DNA of 64,000 nt, taken from contig NC_081408.1 in assembly GCF_030272615.1 (NCBI RefSeq), positions 619,438,476 to 619,502,475 on the forward strand, given 5' to 3'. This document shows, one piece after another, positions 1-11,275 of this stretch. The DNA is from Cryptomeria japonica. Its lineage: Eukaryota > Streptophyta > Pinopsida > Cupressales > Cupressaceae. Position numbers and translations under genes: made by a program. How positions within the stretch are numbered: position 1 is the stretch's first letter; each line of letters opens with the position of its first letter. The notes beneath the pieces were generated by a model. The model saw nothing but the letters and a program-made list of their open reading frames with translations. It made no database searches and was not told the origin of the DNA.

Positions 1-297
1 TATAGAAATCATAAAATCATCATCATACACATATAGAAATCATCTCATCAATATATACATTTAGCAAGTAAAAGCATCCATCTAAGCATAAATCATAAAC
101 ATCGTGCTGCATAACTCCATACATATAGTCAATATGCATATCATCACAAAATATGGGATCTCCTCATATATCACATCATATATCATCTCGCAAAAACATA
201 CATGTATCAGAGTACAGTGATGTCAAAAATATCGGCTACCAAGAGCCATCCAAGTCACAGTCCAAAATAACAATGTAATAAAATACATAAATATCTC
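1..297. other. Noncoding spacer of G1 between pol (off-window) and the PMD gene
   Basis: AT-rich sequence with many CATAT and CATCAT words, and no ORF of note. The equivalent stretch of G3 (about 48600-49100) has the same texture, so I read it as the region between the pol end and the 3' end of the antisense PMD gene. Confidence 0.4.
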
Positions 298-2179
298 TCA
301 AATGGCACTCTGGCCAGATGCTGCACCACCATCACCGCTTGCTCCACCACTACCTCTTTCTCCACCACTACCCCCTGCACCACCTACACTACCTCATCAT
401 GGAGGACCCATAAAACCACCATTGCTTTGCATCCTATGAGATTGCTTTGATCTCGCTCGATGCATCTGCGAACAACTCAGTGCTCATTGACTGGATGGCA
501 CCACCTACTCATATAAACCTCGCCGGTAGTCAATCTCCCCCCCTACCTACTAGAGTGCACTCAATAATGCATCCTATCCCTATGCTCCCTCCAAGATTTG
601 AACTCTCTCCTATAGCTGCATCACCCTATCCATAATATCATCTCGCTCTTGCCTCACTACTGTCAACTCTGACTCCCATGCAAACAACTGAACATCTCTA
701 GCTGCAATCTCTACCTCACACTCCACCTATTCCTTAGCTGCTGTAAGTCGAGTCTGCATATATACTAGCATATGCTCCCACAGATCTCCTCCTCCCATCC
801 CCATAGGATCCTCTCCTCCACCTATAGCTCCCTCTCCCATATCCATAGGTGCCTCTCCCTCCCCAATATCTTTACCACCTAATATGACTCCTCCTTGAAT
901 CAAAGGACCCTGTGACAGTCGCAATGACTACCTGCCTCTCCCTCTCTGTTGTAATTATCCTCCTCCACCACCTCCACCTCCTCCTTCTACTCCTCTACCT
1001 CCTCTCCTCCATCGTTGTATCCTATCATCCTCAAATGATAGTACCAGCTTAGCTGGATCTGAAATGCATGGAATAGGATGTGCGGTACGATATTGTGTAC
1101 TCCTCTGTCACTCCTGAATCCACAATACTTAGCCTCATATGCCATGGGCTCACCTGTAAAGTCTGAAACTTGGCTAAGGCCTAATCATTCGATAACACTA
1201 TCTCCCACTGGAATCTCTCCCATACCACCCGTGCATACTCCCCCAATCCACTCGACAATCCCTGCCTCTGACCAAACTGCCTCATCACTCTACCTAGTAC
1301 TTGTCTCTCAATATTGTAGGATGTCCTAACAATCAAAAATCATGTCATAAATACATATGACAAAGCCTCTGCATCATCCTCCCACGGCTCACACTCAATA
1401 TATGGCCTCCATATCATTGCATCCAAATCATCTAATGCCCGCCGCCACCACTCCAACTTCCCCAGGTGGGGCTAACTCATCATACCTCCGTACATGTACA
1501 CGTAGGGCTGATCTATTGCTTTTAATCTCAAACACACCGGTCATGTAATTGGCAAGTGCTCCCATGCCCAGATATGTAACAAAGTAATGCTGACTCCTAG
1601 AGAGCTCGTATCCCAGTATACCACCTCATGCAACTCCTTGTATAGGTGTGATAGCACACATGGTCCCTATGCATAGCGGGTCCCATCTGTCACCATGCAC
1701 TCAATCACCTGGCCCAAACCCACGACCAGTCCATGCGATCTTCAATCAGGGCACAACAAACCCCCGATAATGCCTGATAAAACCGCTGGTAATGGCTCAT
1801 ATAATGCCGCTATCTCCTCCCAAGCGATCAAGCCATCATGAATGTAGACATCCTCATCGAATATCCATTGTACCATTGCTTTACCCAATCCTCGATCATA
1901 CATCACCAGATCTCCCCGGATAGGGATGTGCAAAATCTGCCACATATCCTCTAGTGTAATGGTCATCTCTCCCATCGATAAATGGAATGTGAAGGTCTCA
2001 CTATGCCACCACTCCGCTAATGCCATCACTAGTCTGTGATTCATCCAAATCACAAGCATGTACATCATGTTGTATAATCCAATCGCCGCGATACAATCAA
2101 TCTCCACCTCAGTCAACTGATCTCGTAGCTGCTACGTGGCCGGATGCCGCTCCCGCATCTGTAACACAGGAAGATCCTC
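298..2179 (-). pseudogene. Antisense plant-mobile-domain (PMD) gene in G1, broken
   Basis: The minus strand encodes a plant mobile domain (the aminotransferase-like PMD of MAIN/MAIL-type proteins, also known from plant transposons). From the N-terminus it shows a LVMALAEWWHSETFTFHL-type block and the MTITLEDMWQILHIPIRG block (about 2020-1890), then an LSG.IGG.LCPD block (about 1745-1790). The C-terminal PMD half (WRRALDDLDA, WRPYIECEPW) lies in 1640-1320, broken by at least two in-frame stops. A Gly-rich tail ends at a TGA at 298-300. A TAG lies near 2118. A good 3' splice site precedes the first conserved block at about 2180, so an upstream exon is likely. The layout matches the G3 copy at 49104-51056. 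In Arabidopsis such proteins act in silencing and development; a role in the element is unknown. Confidence 0.75.
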
Positions 2180-2450
2180 CTACACACACACATCAACATC
2201 ATCATCATTAGTTGTCTTGTTTCAAACTTTCTTAAGTTTAAACCTAGACTATCAACAAATACTTTGATCAAGTATCTTCGGGGCTCAAAAAGTAAGTGAT
2301 CATGACAAACCTAGACTACAACAGACATTTATCATAATGACCTAGTCTCAACGGGGCTACTATGATTCAAAACAACTTATCCATCCATCCACCAAACACC
2401 AACATTAGGAGATTATTTTTTTAACACTGGGGCATCTATTTTTCATACAA

Positions 2451-2719
2451 TAGCGCTATTCTGCTGACAATCATGCTAAAACAACTACACAATAGTGCTA
2501 AAACAACAAAAGCACTACAAGATTTGCACAAATGCACCATAACATGATGATAGCGCTACACCATTGACTCGATCGTGCTACAACTACATTGGCGCTAATA
2601 CTACTACAAGATTGCACTACAATAGGCCAATAGCGCTAAAACCACTATACAATAGCGCTATAGCGACACAAAAATGCTATTTTAGCTGACAATTGCGCTA
2701 AAACTATGTTTTAGCGCTA
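2451..2719. repeat. Short-motif array of G1 (core TAGCGCTA, about 20-bp spacing)
   Basis: About 14 copies of a GCGCTA-type core lie between the antisense PMD gene and the polypurine tract. Core ends fall at 2458, 2478, 2500, 2517, 2539, 2558, 2580, 2597, 2619, 2638, 2660, 2679, 2700 and 2719. Steps are 17-22 bp, often alternating 22 with 17 or 19. Several cores are the palindrome TAGCGCTA. The bases between cores are not conserved. The array sits 5' of the PMD gene on the PMD-sense strand, as in G3. Confidence 0.75.
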
Positions 2720-3281
2720 TTGTCTTAGTTGGATTTGGATGCTTGCAAAAACATATAAAAAATGTAGGAAAAACAAAAATTCAAATTTGCATCGGCTGGT
2801 CCGTAGTCATCTGGCTACTGGAATCGACGAATCCGCTCTAGTCGATAATTTGCTATCAGTACCGGCATGCTAACTGTTGCTCGCTCTTTCACAAAAGTCA
2901 CTATCAGAGCTCTAAATTGTTGTGGAGATGGATGTAAATGACCCTATTTTTACCCCTTCCTCTCCATATATACCATCAGCCCTAAACCTAATTTTACCCT
3001 GCTCACCGTCGTGGTCCCCATGAACTTCCAGCACCTCTCATTTCTCCGTTTTAATTCCGATTTCTCCCATTCTTTCACCGTCATTTCTATTTTCTTATCT
3101 TCTACCTCCCCACCAATATTCGTTCTTTTTTGAGAGATCGCCCAATTTTTCAAAATTTTTCAACCCCTCTCGAGGGGGCATACCACCCACTAAATTAACA
3201 TTTATGGGGCATATTTCTTCACGTCTATTTTTCTTTCTTTGAAACGAAGCGATAAACCGCATCGTCTCAAAGAGGGGCAAA
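2720..3281 (+). other. 3' untranslated region and polypurine tract of G1
   Basis: No gene. The last 330 bases match the end of the G2 internal region (about 16310-16571). They close with a purine run, AAAGAGGGGCAAA at 3269-3281, immediately before the LTR. This is the expected plus-strand priming site, and the same run precedes the 3' LTRs of G2 and G3. Confidence 0.75.
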
Positions 3282-4749
3282 TGTAGTCACATAAATCTGT
3301 CCATTTAATTAAATGAATATTTACTGTTTATCTGATTAATAAATCTACTAGCCAATAGTTAATGAAATTAACATTTAATTAATTCATCTTAAATCATTCT
3401 CCTATTAATTAAATAAATTATTCAATTAATTCATTAAACCAAATTCACAATCAATTAAATGAATAAATCATATTTATTTAATTTCAACCCCTTTCCTCTT
3501 TTAAATAAATAATTAAAACATTTATTTAAATCATTAAACTCCACCTTACTTGCATTCTCCTACAAATGCAAGTTGCAACCATAATTGAAATAAATTAATT
3601 TTATTTTAATTTAAATCCTATTTTCCCTCACCCACCAAACCCACTTGCAATCCTAAATCCCCTTCTAGACCCTTCTAACCACTTTCTAATCATTCCTAAT
3701 TACCCTAATCCATCTCCTAAATATTGTCACATTCCTAAGCAACTTGAAGTCACTTCTCAAAGCCTTCAAAGTCTTTGAAAAGTATTTAATGCTTTATGTG
3801 TTCAACAAGCTAACCCCTAAAATCTTCCAAACAACTAATGGCTCTTACATGACCATTAATCTCTCTTACATAACCATTTATGGTTAACTCAACTCACCCA
3901 CATGGTTAGAGACTTTCCCTCTAACTCAACCTTCATTTGACTCATGGGTCTCTTCAAGCATTTATTGCTTTGACTATGGTTATCCTCACTAACTCTTGCA
4001 CAAGAGTTTATCCATTGGATAAAGACATTATTTATTGGATAATGGCTTTATTATTTCAACTCAACAATAACCTTAGCTCCCAAGTTAACCCTCCAGTCAT
4101 ATCAAGCATTTAATGCTTATTCCCTCTCCTCTCAACCCATCTCTTATTGACATTTGTCATCTTGAGATTGGATTTAAAGCCCTCATATGGATCATAAACC
4201 CATCAATCCTGACCCTTGTTGAGATTACTCAATCTCAACCATCCATTGCTCCATTTTACCTATAAATAGAGCTCATTTCTTCATAATCCAGATCCTGAAA
4301 TCTCTTATGCATCTAATTTATAGTGAAATTTAGAGAGCATTTAGCATAATCATTTACATTTGTCTTTTTGGGCTAAAATTAACACTAGATAATTAAATAA
4401 TATCTCATTTTAGCTTGTTCACATTTGCATTCTCATAAGCTTTTCATTTTACAATCTTGAATCTCCATAGGACATCCAGAATAGTGCAAAAAGCTACTGA
4501 GAGCTACACTCATTTGGAAACTTGGAGAGGAGAGGGACAAGGGAGGAGAAGCTACAAGCATGGTGGAGGGCGTTTGGAGATGCCTTATTGCATTTCTTAT
4601 CTTTTTTAAGCTTTCCATTTTGGGTTTAGTGTCTCCCTTGATATGCTTTCTTAGGATAGTGTTTGATTTGTGATTTCTAACACTAACACTTGGTTTGTTG
4701 TTTGTGTTTGTCTTGACAATATCCTAACAATCCTTTTTGTAGAGCATCA
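3282..4749 (+). repeat. 3' LTR of G1
   Basis: The LTR opens with TGTAGTCACATAAAT directly after the polypurine tract and closes with CATCA. It aligns over its length with the 3' LTR of G2 (16572-18009); lengths are 1468 and 1438 bp. It has an AT-rich opening third with many TTAATTAAAT words and a TATA box at 4261-4268. Its partner LTR is off the left edge. Confidence 0.8.
4261..4268 (+). promoter_or_regulatory. TATA box in G1 LTR
   Basis: TATAAATA followed by GAGCTC lies about two thirds into the LTR. The same word in the same context occurs in the LTRs of G2 (17529) and G3 (36680, 53461), so it is the likely core promoter of this family. Confidence 0.6.
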
Positions 4750-5606
4750 GTACCTATTGATATACGTAATGGGGGCCTCCATATCTATATAGACTTCAAA
4801 GATTTGAACAAGGCATGCCCTAAGGATGACTTCCCCTTACCAAACATCGACATGATTGTCGATCTCAGAATGGGTCATGCAATGCTTTCTCTTATGGGTG
4901 GCTTTTCAGGGTACAACTAGATCAAGATTGCTCCAGAGGATCAACATAAAACCACTTTCACATGCCCATGGGGAACCTACTGTTGGAATGTGATGCCATT
5001 TGGTCTGAAAAATGTAGGGGCAACCTATCAAAGAGCGATTACTACTATCTGCAATGACATGATGCACACCATAATGGAAGATTATTTTGATGATTTACTC
5101 GCTAAATCATTAACAAGAGAGGGTCGTCTAGCAATGCTGGGTAAAATCTTTGATAAATTAGAGCAATATCATGCTCGTCTGAATCCAAAGAAATGTGTCT
5201 TTGGAGTAACCTCAGGGAAGTCCTAGGATACATTGTCTCAAGCAAAGGCATTGAAGTAGATCTGGTAAACGTCAAAGCAATCATGGACATGCCACTTCCA
5301 ATGAACATTAATTAGTTAAGGACACTACAAGGGAAGCTGCAATCAATTTAGAGATTCATTGCACAATTGGCTGATAAGTGTCATCCCTTCACACATCTAT
5401 TACACAAGAATATCTGCTTTCAATAGGATACAAAGTGCCAGCAAGCATTCCAAATGCTTAAAGATTACTCAATGAATACACCGTTGTTGATCCCACCAGA
5501 TCCAAGCAAACCTCTATTGCTATATATTTTAGCTAAAAATACGACATTAGGAGTACTGCTGGCACAACACAATGCAAAAGGCAAATAAATGTGTTGTATA
5601 CTATAT
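4750..5606 (+). pseudogene. G2 reverse transcriptase / RNase H fragment
   Basis: Ty3/gypsy RT motifs run in order: DFKDLNKACPKDDFPLPNID, the MLSLMGGFSGY block, TFTCPWGTYCWNVMPFGLKN, then the catalytic box as YFDD instead of the usual YVDD (about 5080). LNPKKCVFGVTSGK follows. A one-base frameshift comes right after VTSGK (about 5220), with TAG stops at about 4918 and 5226. RNase H sequence continues in broken frame to the CVVY block at about 5590. The remainder resumes at 12394 after element A. The N-terminal RT is missing because G1 sits at 4749/4750. Confidence 0.8.
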
Positions 5607-5611
5607 CTCTC
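5607..5611. repeat. Target-site duplication CTCTC, left copy, of element A
   Basis: CTCTC at 5607-5611 is repeated exactly at 12389-12393, just outside the two LTRs of element A. Confidence 0.85.
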
Positions 5612-6697
5612 TATTAGGACCCATAAGTCAAATGAGAGGTGGGGGGGGGGAGGTGAATCAGTTGTCTATGAATTTCAACCCAAATACAACTTAATCAAAC
5701 TTGATACTTAATACCAGTAAACCAAACTTAATGTCGGTTAATAGATTAACAGTTAATATCAATACCAGTGAAACTTAATGCATGAAACAGAAAGAGAAAG
5801 AACATCCACAACACATAACACACAAATTTTAACGTGGAAACCTTGTAATGGGAAAAACCATGGTGGTAAACCTTACCCATAATTCGATGATACTACTGCA
5901 GATAGTATGTGTATATAAATGGGGTTTGCACATGCAGAAAGGCCAACCGCCTAGAGCACACTGCTCAAATGGGAGTCGCAATGACTACAGTAGGATGGTT
6001 AAATCCTAGAATAATGTACTGCTCAAAGTAGCATCTCCAATGCTGGATTCAGTACCAGTTAAGCTCTGATAATCACCTTCAAACCTTCCTTGAACCTTCT
6101 CTATGGTCTGCTCATATGATCTTCAATATTCACACATACCATGTTACAATACCATAACCTTACATACCATATCCCATATCCTATATCTTATCAATTGAGA
6201 TCTTACATATATACAAAACCTAAGACCAAATGTGTAGGTCGACTCACTAAGAATATTACAATAAAATCAATTACAAACAAGTCTAGATGTGATGCATCAT
6301 GTCGGCTCAATACATTAACAACAATATCCAATCAATAAATCATCTCCATAACGTGTCGTGCTGATCTGGAATAGATAATGCATACCGATTCATAACCTAG
6401 ACCAATTTATTGGTAACAACAAATATATCAACCCGATTAGACCATTAAACAAAATATCAAAACCAAGTATCCAAGCCATGTCTTTGACATAATCAAGTGA
6501 TCTCTAGATGATAACAAGTCATCGTCAGTGTCGATGAACAATATAACCTGTCGATGAACAATATACCAGTGACTATGCATAAGTTACTGAACCTGTCAGT
6601 GAACACAATGTGCAGGTTCAACATAACCAAAGATATCCAAATGGATAAGTGTTGACATCAATGACAAAACTAATGCAATACATCCATAATACCAGCA
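5612..6697 (-). repeat. 3' LTR of element A (left copy)
   Basis: 1086 bp. It starts TATTAGGACC (terminal G mutated) and ends CCAGCA on the plus strand. It aligns with 11276-12388. It has a G run of about 10 near 5641 and two copies of a 20-bp unit (TCGATGAACAATATAACCTG) at 6531-6570, where the right LTR has three. Confidence 0.85.
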
Positions 6698-7080
6698 ATC
6701 TCCCGCTTTGGCATTGATGGCAACACTAGATGGAAAAACATCTAAGTGCCAAAACAGAATGCCAAAAACCAAAAACCAACAATCTCCAGAACAGATTAAT
6801 ACCAAAAATCAAAATCAAAATGCAAAGAGTATATATCTCTCCCTCAATGAATAATCTCTCACCCTAGGATAATGTTTCCTAAATACAAAGTTTTTCCATA
6901 GATATCTCTCCCCCTTTGACATCAAATGCCAAAGCAATAAAAATACCAGAACACACAACTGACTAAAACAACCAATTATTATAACAAACTACTCCCCTTG
7001 TGAAGTAGCTCTCCTCCATCAAAGTCAAAAAATATATTTCTCTGTTATTTTATGCAGGTTTGATGTCAATCTTCAACTAT
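6698..7080 (-). other. 3' untranslated region of A with two polypurine-like tracts
   Basis: No gene. The polypurine tract on the minus strand (plus 6698-6709) adjoins the LTR and follows a CATTGATG element. A second AAAGGGGGAGAG run with a similar TTTGATGTCAAA context lies at about 6903-6930. The paired arrangement recurs in B, C, E and F. Confidence 0.6.
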
Positions 7081-8580
7081 CTAAGTCTCTACCGGTGAGG
7101 GTATTACCCCAAGCTTCTCTCTGAGATATTCAAAAGTTTCCTTAGGTAAAGGTTTAGTAAAGATATCTGCAATCTGCTCTTTAGTATTCACATAAACCAA
7201 TCTTACTTCTTTTGCTTCAACATTCTCTTTTAGAAAGTTATATTTGATAGAATCGTGTTTAGTCTTAGAGTGAAATACCAGATTCTTTGATATATCAATT
7301 GCTATTGAATTATCACAATAAATGATTATAGGTTCTTTGCATTTTACCTTGATATCCTTCAACATTTTCTTAATCCAAAATACCTGAGTACAATTAGTTG
7401 CTGCTACAACATATTTTGATTCTGTTGTTGATAATGATGTACAACTCTGCTTCTTGCTCAACCATGAAATCAATCTGCTACCAAGAAAGAATTCTCTGCC
7501 AGTGGTTCTCTTTCTATCATCTACATCTCCTACCCAGTTTGCATTGGTGTATGCACATAAATCAAAATTTTCATCTTTAGGATACCATAAACCAATATTT
7601 GTTGTGCCTTGTAGATACCGGAAAATCCTTTTTACTATTGATTCATGATTTTATTTAGGATTACTCTGAAATCTTGAAATAATACATACTGCATTCATTA
7701 TATCAGGTCTTGTTTGTGTCAAATACAATAAACCTCCAATCATAGATTTGTATCTTGTTGGATTAACATGAGTTGAATCATCCTTCAATGCCAATTTATT
7801 AGTTGTAGTCATAGGAGTACTTACCGGTTTGGAGTTTTCCTTACCAAATTTCTTCAATATTTCCTTCAAGTATTTTGTTTGACATATGAATATACCTTTA
7901 TCAGTTTGTGAAATATGCAATCCTAAAAAGAATTTTATCTCCCCAATCATAGACATTTCAAATTCTTCCTGCATCTTGTTAGCAAAGTCTTTACACAATC
8001 CATCTTCTCCTCCAAAAATGATATCATCAACAAAAAAATCAATAACCAAGATGTCATCATTAGTCACTCTAAAATATAAATTGTTGTCTGCATTACCTTT
8101 AGTGTAACCAAGCTTCAAAATATATTTGTCCAATCTAGCATACCAATCTCTAGGAGCTTGCTTTAATCCATACAACTTTTTCCTTAATCTACAAACCATA
8201 TCTTTATCATTTGTCAATGAAAATCCATCAGGTTGTTCAATGTAAACTTCCTCTTCAAGATCACCATTTAGAAATGCACATTTTACATCCATCTAATATA
8301 CTTTGTAGTTCTTATGAGCTGCAAATGCAAGAAATAATCCGATTGCCTTAATTCTAGCTACCGGTGCAAAGGTTTCATTATAATCAATTCCCTCTTTCTG
8401 TGAATATCCTTTACACACTAATCTTTCTTTTTTCCTGATTACCTTACCACCTTCATTAAGTTTATTTCTGAATACCTATTTAGTTCCAGTTACATTTTTG
8501 TCTTTAGGTCGGGGAACTAATGTCCATGTATTGTTCTTTTCAATTTGTTCTAGTTCATCTTCCATTGCTTTAATCCAATG
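7081..8580 (-). pseudogene. A: copia reverse transcriptase and RNase H
   Basis: RT motifs are clear: [37 protein letters not shown], the catalytic FVDDIIFGG box, FFLGLHIS and PVSTPM. RNase H shows ISWLSKKQSCTSLSTTESK, the YCDNS active-site motif and the terminal block ADIFTKPLPKETFEYLR, ending at a TAG at 7081-7083. The segment from 7651 to 8292 is open; other parts contain stops (around 7650 and 8294). Copia RT normally has YVDD; Phe in the first position also occurs in B and F, so it is a family feature, not damage. Upstream, to about 8580, lies the W-x-L-VPRPK.K linker that precedes RT. Confidence 0.85.
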
Positions 8581-9885
8581 TTCATCTTAACAAGCTTCAA
8601 TAACAAATGCCAATTCAATTTGAGAAATTAAGCATACCTCTTCATTTACCAGTCTTCCTCTTATCATAACACCTTGATACTTGTTCCCAATTATCTAATT
8701 TTCTGAGTGATTCAGTCTTACATACTTGGGTTTATTCAAATTCTATTGTTCTTCAGTCATTATGGAATTCTCTGATGATGCCGGTGTGACTGGATCCACA
8801 CTCTGTACTGGTGTACTCTATATCGATTCACTTATGATCATCTCAACTATCGATTCAGAATCTACAGACCTTGAATTTCCTCTAAATTGTTCATCTATCT
8901 TCACATTAGCACTCTCAATGATTTTCTACAATCTTTTATTAAAACATCTACATGCCTTGCTCTTAGATGAATAACCAAAAAATATTCCTTCATCACTTCT
9001 AGGATCAAATTTACCAATATACTCATCTCTCTTAATATAGAATTTGCTTTCAAAAATTCTAAAGTATTTAAGAGTAGGAGTATTACCAAACCATAGTTCA
9101 TAAGGGGTCTTACCAGTTTCACCTTTGATGTGATTTCTGTTAAAAGTGTAAACCGATGTATTCACTGCTTCTCTCCAATACACATGAGGTAGATTTGCTT
9201 CCAATATCATGCTTCTAGCTGCTTCCAGAATAGTTATGTTTTTCCTTTCCATAATTCCATTTTGTTGAGGTGTCCAAGGTGCTGATAGTTGTCTTCTGAT
9301 TCCATTTACTTCACAGAATGTATTAAATTCCTTAGATGTAAATTCACCTCCTTGATCAGATCTTAAATATTTGATTTTCTTACCGATTTCATTCTCTACC
9401 ATTGCTTTGAATAGTTTGAATTTTCCAAAAGCTTTTGATTTCTCCCTTAGAAAAGTAACCCAACACATTCTAGAATAATCATCAATAATTAGCATAAAGT
9501 ATCTATCTCCCTGTAGACTTCTTGTTCTAGCCAGACCACACAAGTCAGTATGACTTAAATCAAGAACATTATTGGATTTCTCATAAATACACTTAAAAGT
9601 TTTTCTAACTTGCTTTCCCATTTGGCATTCCTTACATACCGGTTTATGAGGTTTCACAATCTTAGGTAAATCCCTTACTACTTTAGTTGAACTGATCTTT
9701 ACAATGCAATCAAAATTTACATGACAAAGTCTCTTATGCCACAACCAACTTTCATCAATATGTGCAATCAAGCATGTCTTATCATTGTTGTTCAAATGAA
9801 AGATATTACCTTTAGTCTGATTACTAGTTGCAATCTCCAATCCAGTTTTGTTTTTGATTTTGCATTTACCATTCTTGAACTGTAA
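8581..9885 (-). pseudogene. A: copia integrase
   Basis: The minus strand is open for 304 codons (9840-8926). The N-terminal zinc-binding site is present (WLWHKRLCHVNFD ... CKECQMGKQ). The DDE core follows, with D in SHTDLCGL, D in LRSDQGGEF and E in NGIMERKN, all in the right order. The C-terminal GKTPYELWFG and GIFFGYSSKSKACR blocks follow. All three catalytic acids look intact. Beyond 8926 the interdomain region has stops. Integrase would join element cDNA to the genome. Confidence 0.85.
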
Positions 9886-10152
9886 CTAAAATCCCTTTTC
9901 AACTAATTGACCAACACTCAAAAGATTATGCTTCAAACCTTCAACATAAAACACATTGTTAGTATTGTGCTTACCATCCAAAGATATAGTGCCTTTTCCT
10001 TTGATCAAACAAGCTTTATCATCGCCAAATCTTACTAGACCTCCACTATATTCATGAAAAGATAAGAATTTACTTTTATCACCAGTCATATGATGTGAAC
10101 ATCCAAAATCTATGATCCATTCATCCTTTTCTTCAATTTTAGCTGCTAGGGC
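9886..10152 (-). pseudogene. A: copia aspartic protease
   Basis: The segment reads WIIDFGCSHHMTGDKSKF. The usual copia catalytic triplet is Asp-Ser-Gly, and here it is Asp-Phe-Gly, so the active site carries a substitution next to the catalytic Asp. The domain continues through GGLVRFGD and FYVEGLKHNLLSVGQL to a TAA near 9886. A TAG at about 10153 separates it from gag; the B copy has Gln there, so it is a C-to-T change. Confidence 0.75.
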
Positions 10153-11219
10153 CTACTCTACTGGTGGAACAGTAGGTGCCAGTTGATCTTCTTTTATTGT
10201 AACAAAAGCCCATCCATTGTCTGTCGGTTCTTCATCAGAATCATCAGTAACTCCTTCATCAACATAGTAACAAGATTTATCTCTACTCTTCTTAAATTTG
10301 TATCTCTGATATTCAGGGTTAGGCTTATATGTTCTTTTTGCTCCCTCTCTCAATCGTGCATGTCTGTTAGGACATCTAGATGCCATATGACCAACTTTAT
10401 TGCAATTAAAACATTTAAATGGTGTTTTACCTTCATACTTACTTCCAACTGGACCTTTAGGCATTTTCCTTGCAAATAGTGCTTCAGGTTCTTCCAGTTC
10501 TTCATTTTCCTTTCTAATACCTTCAAGTTCTCTTGCATAAAGTGCTTTCCAATCAGATTTGTTAGATGATGATGCTCTGAAGGCTAAATCTATCTTAATT
10601 GTAGCAACATGACTAAATTCCTCAAGCTCAAATGGTGAAAGTTTTCCAACCAAGGTATCTCTAAATACTGATGTATTAGGCATTATTCTCAACTCATTAC
10701 TAATAGTTACTTTCATTTTGTATGCTGGTGGAAATGCTCTTAAAAATTTAGAAATAATTTCATCTTCACTCAAGGATCCTCCACAAGATTGTTTTCCTAA
10801 AACAATTTCATTAAATCTTTCCATAAAAGCAGAAATTCTTTCATCTTCTTCCATTTTTAAATTTTCATACCTAACCTGGAAACATTCCAATTTTTCAATT
10901 TTGATAGTGGTATCTCCTTCATTCAATGTATCCAATTTATCCCAAATAGCTTTAGCAGTAGATCAGTTTGATAATCCCATGATTTTCTGATCTAATAATG
11001 CGCTCAAAAGTGCTTCTCATGCTTTGCAATCATTTTCTTGATCTTTACCCAATGTTGGTGGATTAAGTTGATTTGGTGTAGGACCAAAATAGCCATTCTT
11101 TGTAACTTCCCATTTGTCTTTTCCAATGCAATTTAGATGTGTCTTCATTATGATCTTCCAATACCATAATTAGTTCCATCAAGTTTCAGACTATCCTTCC
11201 TGAAAATGTTAGTTTCCAT
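10153..11219 (-). pseudogene. A: copia gag (UBN2-type) with CCHC zinc knuckle
   Basis: The start ATG at 11217-11219 gives METNIFRKDSLKLDG, typical of copia gag. A one-base deletion near NYGI breaks the frame, and TGA codons follow at about 11014 and 10960. From 10935 the reading frame is open to 10153: a UBN2-type capsid region (LECFQVRYENLKMEEDERIS), a Lys/Glu-rich stretch and one intact zinc knuckle CFNCNKVGHMASRC. The TGA at about 10960 (LSN-stop-STAK) occurs at the identical codon in element B. Confidence 0.85.
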
Positions 11220-11261
11220 AGGATCTCCTCAAGCTATTAGGTTTTTGTAAAAAGAGGACTT

Positions 11262-11275
11262 CCTCTGATTCCAAT
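11262..11275 (-). other. Primer-binding site of A (tRNA-iMet type)
   Basis: On the minus strand the bases after the LTR read ATTGGAATCAGAGG, close to the TGGTATCAGAGC complement of plant initiator tRNA-Met, with a small number of changes. Confidence 0.7.

Larger units (their letters stand above)
1..4749 (+). mobile_element. G1: 3' part of a Ty3/gypsy LTR retrotransposon with an antisense PMD gene
   Basis: Only the 3' part of the element is in the window: an antisense plant-mobile-domain pseudogene, a short-motif array, a polypurine tract and a complete LTR. Pol would lie left of position 1. The LTR aligns throughout with that of G2 at 16572-18009, so the two belong to one family. Directly after the LTR the sequence becomes reverse transcriptase coding sequence, opening at a Val-Pro codon pair and with no primer-binding site. 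I therefore infer that G1 inserted into the pol gene of G2. The first five bases of the right flank are GTACC, which predicts a matching target duplication outside the window. Confidence is high for the LTR and PMD and moderate for the insertion reading. Confidence 0.8.
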
